A stretch of 64,000 nt of DNA, taken from NCBI RefSeq assembly GCF_014192375.1, contig NZ_JACHXV010000002.1:171472-235471 (forward strand), written 5' to 3'. The stretch comes from Endobacter medicaginis (lineage in GTDB: Bacteria; Pseudomonadota; Alphaproteobacteria; Acetobacterales; Acetobacteraceae). Within the stretch, counting starts at the first letter, position 1, and each line of letters begins with the position of its first letter. This document shows, in pieces, positions 17,263 through 25,500 of this stretch. The notes beneath the pieces were generated by a model. That model did no database searches, had not been told where the DNA came from, and saw nothing but the letters and a program-made list of their open reading frames with translations. The position numbers were made by a program, and so were the translations under genes.

Positions 17263-19203
17263 ATGCGCCATATCGCCCTGTCCGCCGCCTTCGGCTGCGC
17301 GACCTTCGGCCTCGCTTCAGCGGCCCACGCCGCCTGGCCGCCAGCCGAGGGCCGCGGCAGCTGCGCGGTGAGCGTGCAGAAGGATGTGCCGGCAACCATG
17401 CGCGACGGCACCATTCTTCGCGCCGACGTCTATACGCCGAAGACCGATGCCAAGGTACCGGTGATCCTGATGCGCACCCAGTACGGCAAGAGCGAGGCCC
17501 AGGTACAGCCCTCGCGCTTCCAGTCGCCGGACTGGTTCGCCTCGCACTGCTATATCGTGGTGATCCAGGACATCCGGGGGCAGGGCAAGTCGTCCGGCAG
17601 GTTCTATGAATATCGCTACGATCGCGACGACGGCTACGACACGGTCGAGTGGGCGGCGAGACTGCCGGGTGCGGACGGGCGCGTCGGCATGTATGGATCG
17701 TCCTATGTGGGTGCGACGCAATGGCTTGCCGCCACCGCCTCGCCGCCCTCGCTGAAGGCGATCGTGCCGTCCAACACCGCATCGGACTATTACGATGGCT
17801 GGACCTACGAGGACGGCGCCTTCCGCCTCGCCTTCATCGAGCCGTGGATGGCCGAGACCATCGCTTCCTCGGCGGCCGCCAACCGCGGAGATGCGGCGCT
17901 GGCGCTGCAGCTCTACACGGACGGATCAAACCCGTCGCTGATGATGCACGAACTGCCCTACGACAAGGTGGCTGCCTTCCATCCCGGCGATGCGGCGGTG
18001 GCGCCCTACTTCTTCGATGCGGTGGCGCATCCGCTGCGCGATGGCTACTGGAGGGCGTTCGACATACGCTCGCGCTATGCCAAGGTGCAGGTCCCGGTGC
18101 TGGCGTTCGACGGCTGGTACGATTCCTTCATCACCGGCGCGCTGGAGAACTTCAACGGTGTGCAGACGCAGGGGGGCACGCCGATCGCCCGCAACAACCA
18201 GCGGATCGTCATCGGCCCGTGGGAGCACATCGCCTGGGGGCGGCCCGGTTCGATGGTCAGCCCGCGTCTGCATGCGATCGGACCGGTGGCGAACAGCCCG
18301 GTGAACGAGCTGATGCTCGGCTGGTACGACCATTTCCTCAAGGGCATCGACAATGGCATCGCCACCGGCCCGCGGGTGGACTACTTCACCATGGGCGAGA
18401 ACCGCTGGCACACCGCCACCGCCTGGCCGATCCCCGGCACCCAGTATCGCACCTTCCATCTCGCCAGCCGGATGGGCGCGAACTCGGTGATGGGCGACGG
18501 TGCATTGCTCGATGTCCCGCCCGCCACCGCGCCGGGCCGTCCTGCACCGATCAAGGTGGCGTTCGGCGCGGCGGCGGACCCGGCCCGGCTGAGTGCCGAG
18601 ACCGACAGCTTCGTCTATGATCCGGCCAATCCGGTGCCCAGCCTGGGCGGTCACTCCTGCTGTGCCTGGTTCAGCGGCAGCCAGGGCCAGTTCGACCAGT
18701 CGGCCCTCGAACAGCGCGGCGACATCCTCGTCTACAGCACCGATCCGCTCTCGGAACCGATCGACGTGACGGGCCCGATCACGGTCGAGCTCTACGCCGC
18801 CACCACTGCGAAAGACACCGATTTTACCGCCAAGCTGGTGGACGTGTTCCCCGACGGCACCGCGATCAACGTCGCCAACGGCATCCAGCGCGCAGCGGTG
18901 CGCGACAGCCTCGAACATCTGTCGCCGGTCACGCCGGGCGCCGTGACCCTGTACCGGATCAAGGTCTGGCCGACCTCGAACCTGTTCGCCGCCGGCCATC
19001 GCATCCGGCTGGAGATCTCGTCGAGCGACTATCCGCAATTCGCACCCAATCCCAATACCGGCGCACCGTTCGGCACCACGTCGGCGAGCATCAAGGCAAC
19101 GCAGACCATCTATCACGACGATGCCCACCCCTCGGTGCTGATCCTGCCGGTGATCCCGGCCGGCGCCGCCGGCGCGGGTGCCGATGCCGCGCCGCTGAAA
19201 TAG
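17263..19203 (+). CDS. Secreted CocE/NonD (S15-type) alpha/beta hydrolase, alpha-amino-acid ester hydrolase-like
   Basis: A 646-residue hydrolase with a signal peptide (LSAAFGCATFGLASAAHAAW). The catalytic Ser is S147 in GSSYVG; the acid lies in FDGWYDSF and the His in GPWEHIAWG. The C-terminal third is the beta-rich jelly-roll domain of the X-Pro dipeptidyl-peptidase C-terminal type (SEPIDVTGPITVELYAATT). The class includes cocaine esterase, glutaryl-7-ACA acylase and alpha-amino-acid ester hydrolases, the last known from acetic acid bacteria at similar length. Likely periplasmic or secreted. GGAGACGG precedes the ATG, and it is probably co-transcribed with the TonB receptor. Confidence 0.9.
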   Translation: MRHIALSAAFGCATFGLASAAHAAWPPAEGRGSCAVSVQKDVPATMRDGTILRADVYTPKTDAKVPVILMRTQYGKSEAQVQPSRFQSPDWFASHCYIVVIQDIRGQGKSSGRFYEYRYDRDDGYDTVEWAARLPGADGRVGMYGSSYVGATQWLAATASPPSLKAIVPSNTASDYYDGWTYEDGAFRLAFIEPWMAETIASSAAANRGDAALALQLYTDGSNPSLMMHELPYDKVAAFHPGDAAVAPYFFDAVAHPLRDGYWRAFDIRSRYAKVQVPVLAFDGWYDSFITGALENFNGVQTQGGTPIARNNQRIVIGPWEHIAWGRPGSMVSPRLHAIGPVANSPVNELMLGWYDHFLKGIDNGIATGPRVDYFTMGENRWHTATAWPIPGTQYRTFHLASRMGANSVMGDGALLDVPPATAPGRPAPIKVAFGAAADPARLSAETDSFVYDPANPVPSLGGHSCCAWFSGSQGQFDQSALEQRGDILVYSTDPLSEPIDVTGPITVELYAATTAKDTDFTAKLVDVFPDGTAINVANGIQRAAVRDSLEHLSPVTPGAVTLYRIKVWPTSNLFAAGHRIRLEISSSDYPQFAPNPNTGAPFGTTSASIKATQTIYHDDAHPSVLILPVIPAGAAGAGADAAPLK

Positions 19204-19261
19204 CCGAACCGGCGGTCACCCGCGGGCGTTTGACAGCCCGCAACGGGTGGGGAGGGTGCGG

Positions 19262-20533
19262 GTGACGCGCTGGCAGCGGATCGTTTCGCGGATCGTCCGG
19301 CGCGTCTGGTTCCGCGCCGCGCTGATCAGCCTGTGCGGCGTGTTGGTCGCGGCCCTTGCCGGGGTGGTCGCCCGCTTCGTGCCGTTCCGCGTGGCGGGAA
19401 ATCTTGGCCAGAACGCCGTCGACTCGATCCTCGAGATCATGGCATCGAGCATGCTGGCCGTAACGACCTTCTCGATCAACGCGATGGTCACCGCCTACAG
19501 CTCGTCGACACAGACCGCCACACCACGCGCGACACAACTGATGGTCGACGACCCGACCTCGCAGAACGCACTGTCGACGTTCCTCGGCGCGTTCGTGTTC
19601 TCGGTGGTCGGCATCATCGGCCTGCAGACCGGCATCTATGGCGAACAGGGGCGGGTGATCCTGTTCGCCGGCACGGTGCTGCTGGTCGGCGTCGTTGTGG
19701 TCACCCTGCTGCGCTGGATCGCCCACATCACCATCTTCGGGCGGCTGGCGGACGTGATCGACCGCGTCGAACACGCCGCGGCAGAGGCAATGCGCCGCTT
19801 TGCAGAGGACGCGCGCATCGGCGGACTGCCGGCGGTGGCGATCCCCACACAGGCGGAGAGGGTGTGCGGCAACACCACCGGCTATGTCACACATGTCGAC
19901 CTTTCGCTCCTGGGCAGGCTGGCCGACTCGCACGGGCTGACCCTGCATGTGGTCGCGACCCCGGGCGTGATGGTCGACCCGCTGCGGCCGCTGCTGCATG
20001 CGATGGCCGAGGACAATGCGACCCGCCCGAACCTCGACGACGAACTGCGCGGCAGGCTCGTCTCGGCGTTCAGCATCGAGCGCCATCGCAGTTTCGACCA
20101 GGATCCGCGCCTGGGGCTGATCGCGCTTGGCGAGATCGCCAGCCGCGCCCTCTCACCCGCGGTCAACGATCCCGGCACGGCCATCGAGGTGATGAATGCC
20201 CTGCTGCGCGTGCTGCTGCTGCTGCCGGCCGAGGAGCCGGACCAGGACGAGCGCGCGCAGCGTCCTGCGGTGCATATTACCCGGCCGGTGATCGGCGAGA
20301 TGATGGAGGACGCCTTCCGTCCGCTGCTGCGAGACGGCGCCAGCATGATCGAGGTGATGCTTCGCGCCAGCGGCACGCTCGACGCGATCCATCGCAACCT
20401 GCCGGTGGCCCGTTCGGCGGCGATCGCCTACGCCGCGCGACTGCGCAGCTCGGCCGTCTCGGCAATCGAGTCGCCCGCATCGCGCGACGAGTTCGAGGCC
20501 GCGCACGACAGGCTCTGGGCCGGCCGCGGCTAG
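19262..20533 (+). CDS. DUF2254 family membrane protein
   Basis: A protein of about 423 residues. Two N-terminal hydrophobic hairpins (ALISLCGVLVAALAGVV; ILEIMASSMLAVTTFSINAM; TFLGAFVFSVVGIIGLQTG; ILFAGTVLLVGVVVVTLL) precede a soluble C-terminal half with the family segment DPRLGLIALGEIASRALSPAVNDPGTA. The family is conserved in proteobacteria without an established function. I chose the GTG at 19262 because GGGAGGG lies five bases upstream; GTG codons at 19247 and 19256 are alternatives. It ends eight bases before the convergent GNAT gene. Confidence 0.86.
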   Translation: MTRWQRIVSRIVRRVWFRAALISLCGVLVAALAGVVARFVPFRVAGNLGQNAVDSILEIMASSMLAVTTFSINAMVTAYSSSTQTATPRATQLMVDDPTSQNALSTFLGAFVFSVVGIIGLQTGIYGEQGRVILFAGTVLLVGVVVVTLLRWIAHITIFGRLADVIDRVEHAAAEAMRRFAEDARIGGLPAVAIPTQAERVCGNTTGYVTHVDLSLLGRLADSHGLTLHVVATPGVMVDPLRPLLHAMAEDNATRPNLDDELRGRLVSAFSIERHRSFDQDPRLGLIALGEIASRALSPAVNDPGTAIEVMNALLRVLLLLPAEEPDQDERAQRPAVHITRPVIGEMMEDAFRPLLRDGASMIEVMLRASGTLDAIHRNLPVARSAAIAYAARLRSSAVSAIESPASRDEFEAAHDRLWAGRG

Positions 20534-20540
20534 ACCCCTT

Positions 20541-20816
20541 TCAGGCGAGCAGATCGCGCCAGCCCGGCTCGCGATTCATCACCGCGGCGACGAAGCCGCA
20601 ACGCGGCACCACCTTGAGCCCGCGCGCGCGGACGTCGTCGAGCACGGCCGCCACCAGCGCACGACCAAGCCCCCTGCCCTTCGCCGCCGCCGGCACCTCG
20701 GCATGGATCAACACGATGCGCCCCGCCGCCTCGTCCAGCCGGTAGTCGATGAAGCCGAGCCCGTTCTCGCTCGGCAGTTCGTAGCGCGATGCGGTGCGAT
20801 TGTCGGTGAGCGACAT
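20541..20816 (-). CDS. Small GNAT-fold N-acetyltransferase (YjdJ/Gtn3-like)
   Basis: A 91-residue minimal GNAT domain. The acetyl-CoA binding turn reads AAAKGRGLGRALVAAVLDDVR (core KGRGLGRAL), and the family ending VVPRCGFVAAVMNREP is intact. Short proteins of this type contain almost only the CoA-binding half of the fold and their substrates are mostly unknown. The ATG at 20816 follows GGGAGGAAAAC; an ATG at 20840 would add eight residues without such a site. It is divergent from the flavoprotein gene by 65 bases. Confidence 0.87.
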   Translation of the reverse strand: MSLTDNRTASRYELPSENGLGFIDYRLDEAAGRIVLIHAEVPAAAKGRGLGRALVAAVLDDVRARGLKVVPRCGFVAAVMNREPGWRDLLA

Positions 20817-20881
20817 GTTTTCCTCCCTGCTCCTCACCAACGATATGGCGATGCAGCAGATGGATCGCTAGGCTGCGAGTC

Positions 20882-22342
20882 ATGAACGTCGTCGATCCGC
20901 AAGCCCCGCGCCTTTCACCGCTCGCCGCTCTCGAAGCCCAGGTCAGGCAGGATCTGGAGCGCGTCGCCTACCCCGCGCCGCTCTGGGTGCCGCCGCGCAC
21001 GGCCGGCGGTGCGCCGGTGCTCGATGTCGCCATCGTCGGCGGCGGCCAGGGCGGACTCGGCGCCGCGTTCGGCCTGATGCGCGAGCGCATCGTCAACATC
21101 CGCATCTTCGACCGCGGCGAGCCGGGGCTGGAGGGTCCATGGGTGACCTTCGCGCGCATGCTCACCCTGCGCACGCCCAAGCATGTCACCGGACCCGATG
21201 GCGGCATCCCGTCCCTCACGCCGCAATCGTGGTTCGAGGCGCGCTACGGGGCGGAGGCATGGGAGACGCTCGACAAGATCTCGCGTCATGACTGGCAGGA
21301 CTACCTGCGCTGGTTCCGCGCGGTGCTGTCGCTGCCGGTGCAGAACCACAGCGAGGTGGTCGATATCGAGCCGGCGACCGACGATACGGGCGACCGCATC
21401 CTCAGGCTGTCCGTGCTGGGCCCCGACGGCCCGCAAACCCACTACACGCGCAAGGTCGTGCTGGCGACCGGTATCGCCGGCAGCGGAAGATGGCAGATCC
21501 CCGCTTCGATCTCGCAGGCCCTGCCCGAAGACCGTTATGCACATACCGCGGCCGAGATCGATTTCGAGCGCCTGCGCGGCGCGCGCATCGCGGTGCTGGG
21601 CGCCGGCGCCTCGGCGTTCGACAATGCCGCCACCGCGCTGGAGGGCGGCGCTGGTTCGGTCACGCTGTGTCTGCGTCGCCGGGTGATTCCGAGCGTCAAC
21701 CCCTATCGCTGGATGGAACAGGCCGGATTCCTCGGCCACCACGCCGAGTTGCCGGATCGGCTGCGCTGGGAGTTCATGCGCCACATCTTCGATCTCAACC
21801 AGCCGCCGCCGCAGGACACGTTCTGGCGCTGCCGCAGGCACACCAATTTCTCCTTCCGCACCGGTGCGCCGTTCCTCGACATCCGCATGCAGGGCAACGA
21901 GGTCATCGCCACCCTGCCGGAGGGCGAGTTGGCATTCGACTTCCTCATCGTCGGCACCGGTTTCGAGGTCGATTTCGCGCAGCGCCCCGAGACCGCCCGC
22001 TTCGCCGGGCAGATCGCCCTGTGGCGCGACCGCTACACGCCCGAACCCGGCTCGGAACATGCCCTGCTCGGCACCTATCCCTATCTCGGCGACGCGTTCC
22101 AGTTCGTCGAGCGCGATGCGGGAGCGGCGCCGGAGCTGGCCGACATCCACAATTTCACCTTTGGCGCCACGCCGAGCATGGGTCTGTCGGGCGCGTCGAT
22201 CAGCGGCATGAAATACGGCGTCGCCCGACTGGTCAGCGGCATCGCCCGTGACCTCTATCGCACCGACGCCGAACGCCATCTTGTCAGCCTGCGCGCCTAT
22301 GAGACGCCCGAGCTCACCAGCCTCGACCCTCCTGTGTGTTGA
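20882..22342 (+). CDS. FAD/NAD(P)-binding flavoprotein, monooxygenase-like
   Basis: A 486-residue two-dinucleotide flavoprotein. The FAD fold is VAIVGGGQGGLGAAFGL (near 49-65); the NAD(P)H fold is IAVLGAGASAFDNAATAL in the middle; VLATG and FLIVGTGFEVDF mark the linking strands. This architecture is shared with flavin monooxygenases and FAD-dependent urate hydroxylase (HpyO)-like proteins. The substrate cannot be assigned, and no purine genes are adjacent. The TGA stop lies inside the left arm of the palindromic repeat that follows, which fixes the last codons PPVC. Confidence 0.85.
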   Translation: MNVVDPQAPRLSPLAALEAQVRQDLERVAYPAPLWVPPRTAGGAPVLDVAIVGGGQGGLGAAFGLMRERIVNIRIFDRGEPGLEGPWVTFARMLTLRTPKHVTGPDGGIPSLTPQSWFEARYGAEAWETLDKISRHDWQDYLRWFRAVLSLPVQNHSEVVDIEPATDDTGDRILRLSVLGPDGPQTHYTRKVVLATGIAGSGRWQIPASISQALPEDRYAHTAAEIDFERLRGARIAVLGAGASAFDNAATALEGGAGSVTLCLRRRVIPSVNPYRWMEQAGFLGHHAELPDRLRWEFMRHIFDLNQPPPQDTFWRCRRHTNFSFRTGAPFLDIRMQGNEVIATLPEGELAFDFLIVGTGFEVDFAQRPETARFAGQIALWRDRYTPEPGSEHALLGTYPYLGDAFQFVERDAGAAPELADIHNFTFGATPSMGLSGASISGMKYGVARLVSGIARDLYRTDAERHLVSLRAYETPELTSLDPPVC

Positions 22343-22463
22343 CTGTGTCTGGAACGGCCATCTGGCGCGCGTTTTCTCCGCTTCGCTGCTCACGGCCATC
22401 AAGGCCGCTCCGCTGCGATGCTCGAAAGCCTCACGCCATCTGACCATTCCAGACACAGTCAAC
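22338..22463. repeat. Palindromic intergenic repeat, copy A
   Basis: An imperfect palindrome of 126 bp. Arms of 17 bp, GTTGACTGTGTCTGGAA at 22338-22354 and its exact complement at 22447-22463, enclose a core shared with three other loci. The core reads GGCCATCTGGCGCG, then TGCTCACGGCC-ATCAA-GGCCG, then TGCTCG and CACGCCATCTGACC. An inner stem GTTTTC/GAAAGC (one G-U) supports a fold. The stop codon of the flavoprotein gene is within the left arm. It separates this gene from convergent gltB. Confidence 0.88.
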
Positions 22464-22538
22464 GACGAGTTCTTTCAGGCGGTTCGATGGGTGACAGACC
22501 CCACCGAACCCACCCGAAAATTCCAGACGTCTTTTTGA

Positions 22539-22560
22539 TTCTTTTTCTTCAGAAAAAGAA
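22539..22560. repeat. AT-rich perfect palindrome after gltB
   Basis: TTCTTTTTCT-TC-AGAAAAAGAA is a perfect 10-bp inverted repeat with a two-base centre. It lies three bases beyond the gltB stop in otherwise very GC-rich DNA. A second weaker hairpin, GGTTCG/CGAACC, is at 22481-22510. Neither has a standard GC stem followed by a T-run, so I list the palindrome as a probable end-of-transcript structure without calling a Rho-independent terminator. Confidence 0.5.
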
Positions 22561-22563
22561 GAG

Positions 22564-25500
22564 CTACGCCGAAATCCGCGTCTGCGACGCACCGCCCTGA
22601 TCCTCGAGGAAGCGGGCGAATTCCTTCGGCACCACATGCCAGAAGCGCGGCAGAACGCGTTCCCATTCATGCAGCAGCAGGGCCGCATATTTGGAAGAGG
22701 TCTCGCGCGCATGCGTCTCGACCAGGCCGCGCAGCTTTTCCTCCCAGCGCCCCGGCGTCACGCGTGACCAGCCGATGGTCTCGGCATTTGCCAGGGTGGA
22801 GAACCTGTCTTCCGGATCGTAGACGAAGGCCATGCCACCGGTGAAACCGGCGCCGAAATTCTCGCCGATCTCACCGAGGATCGCGACGACGCCGCCGGTC
22901 ATGTATTCGCAGCCATTCGATCCGCAGCCCTCGACCACAGCTGTCGCACCGGAGTTGCGCACCGCGAAGCGCTCGCCGGCCTGACCTGCGGCATAGAGCT
23001 CGCCGCTGGTCGCCCCATAGAGCACGGTGTTGCCGATGATCGCGTTCTCGTTGCTCACCAGCGTCGAGGATGGCGCCTGGCGCACCACGATGGTCGCCCC
23101 CGACAGTCCCTTGCCGACATAGTCGTTGGCGTCGCCGATCACCTCGAGCTTGAGGCCGCGTACGGCGAAGGCGCCGAGCGACTGGCCGGCGGAGCCGCGC
23201 AGGCGCACCGTGATGTGGCCTGGTGCGAGCGTGGTCATGCCGAAGCGGCGCACGATCTTGCTGCTCAGCCGCGTGCCGATGGCACGATGCGTGTTCTGCA
23301 CGTTGTAGTGCAGCTGCATCTTCTCGCCGTGCTCGAACAGCGGCTTCGCATCGATCACCATCTGCGCGTCCAGCGTGTCCGGCACCTCGTTGCGGCCCTC
23401 GCGGGTGCAGTAGCGGGCATAGGGTCCGGGATCGGCCTGGGCGAGCAGCGGGTTGAGATCGAGATCGTCGAGATAGTCCGCACCGCGGCTGACCTGATAG
23501 AGCAGGTCGGTGCGACCGATGATGTCGTCGAGCTTCGCATAGCCCAGCTCGGCGAGGATGTTGCGCACGTCCTCGGCGATGAACGAGAACAGGTTGATGA
23601 CCTTCTCGGGCGTGCCTTCGAACTTGGCGCGCAGCGCGTCGTCCTGAGTGCACACGCCGACGGGGCAGGTGTTGGAATGGCACTGGCGCACCATGATGCA
23701 GCCCATCGCCACCAGCGAGGCGGTGCCGATGCCGTATTCCTCCGCGCCCAGCATCGCCGCGATCACCACGTCGCGACCGGTCTTGAGGCCACCGTCGGTG
23801 CGCAGCTTGATGCGATGGCGCAGACGGTTGAGCATCAGCACCTGATGCGTCTCGGCCAACCCCATCTCCCACGGACCGCCGGCATACTTGACCGAGCTCT
23901 GCGGGCTCGCGCCGGTGCCGCCCGAATGACCGGAGATCAGGATCGCATCGGCCTTGGCCTTGGCCACACCTGCGGCAATGGTGCCGATGCCTGCGCGCGC
24001 GACGAGCTTCACACAGACCGTCGCATCCGGATTGATCTGCTTGAGATCGTAGATGAGCTGCGCAAGATCCTCGATCGAATAGATGTCGTGATGCGGCGGC
24101 GGGCTGATCAGCGTCACCCCGGGCGTCGCATGACGCAGGCGCGCGATCAGCTCGGTCACCTTGAAGCCCGGAAGCTGGCCGCCTTCGCCGGGCTTGGCCC
24201 CTTGCGCGACCTTGATCTCGATCTCGCGACAGTCGTTGAGATACTGCGCGGTGACGCCGAAGCGACCCGATGCGATCTGCTTGATTGCCGAGGAGGCGTT
24301 GTCGCCATTGGCGCGGGGACGCGCACGGGCCGGATCTTCGCCACCCTCGCCTGAGTCAGAGCGCGCACCGATGCGGTTCATCGCGATCGACAGCGTCTCG
24401 TGCGCCTCTGGGCTGAGCGCGCCGAGCGAGATGCCGGGGGCCAGCAGGCGCTTGCGGATCTCGGTGATGCTCTCGACGTCTTCCACCGGGATCGGCTTGC
24501 GCTTGGAGCGGAAGCCGAGCAGGTCGCGGAGTGCCACGGGCGGCTGCCGGCGCACGGCCTCGGCATAGCGGCGATAGACGGTGAAGCTGTCGGTCGCACA
24601 CGCAACCTGCAGCGTGTGAATCAGCGATCCGTCGAAAGCGTGCGTCTCGCCCGAGCGGCGCATCTTATAGAAGCCGCCGACCGGCAGGGTCACCACCGCA
24701 TGATCCCAGGCCTTCGCGTGCCGTTCGAGCACGTTGCGGGCGAGGCCGGTCAGCCCGATGCCGGAGATGCGCGACTGCATACCGGGGAAGAATTCCGCCA
24801 CCAGCGCGCGCGAGAGGCCGATCGCCTCGAAATTGTAGCCGCCGCGATAGGAGGCGACGACCGAGATGCCCATCTTGGACATCGTCTTGAGCAGGCCCTT
24901 GTCGATCGCCTTGGCATAGCGCTTGACGGCAGCGGCGAGCGAGAGATCGCCGAACAGGCCGCGACGATGCCGGTCGGCGATGCATTCCTCGGCAAGATAG
25001 GGATTGACGGTGGTGGCGCCCACCCCGATCGCAACCGCGATCGCATGCACATCCATGCAGTCGGCGACACGCACGTTGAGCGATGTGAAGGTGCGCAGCG
25101 AGGTGCGTACCAGATGCGTGTGCACCGCGGCCGTCGCCAGGATCATCGGCACCGCGGCACGCGTGCGATCCTGCGCCTCGTCGGTGAGGAAGACATGCGT
25201 GCAGCCTTCGCGCACCCGCTCCTCCGCCTCGCGACGGATGCGGTCGAGCGCCTGGCGCAGGCCGATCGCGCCCTCGGCGACGGCGAAGGTGCAATCGATC
25301 GTGCAGGCCTCGTCGCCGACGAAATCGCGTAAGGCCTGATAGCCGGCATTCGACAGCAGCGGGCTGTCGAGCTGCAGCAGGTCACACTGCTCGGCGCTTT
25401 CGGCGAGGATGTTGCCGAGATTGCCCAGCCGGGTCTTCAGACTCATCACCCGGGTTTCGCGCAGGCTGTCGATCGGCGGGTTGGTGACCTGGCTGAATGC

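Noticed and set aside
22248..22538. Short plus-strand ORFs through repeat copy A
   Set aside because: They arise within the palindrome and show no protein features; the repeat explains the sequence.
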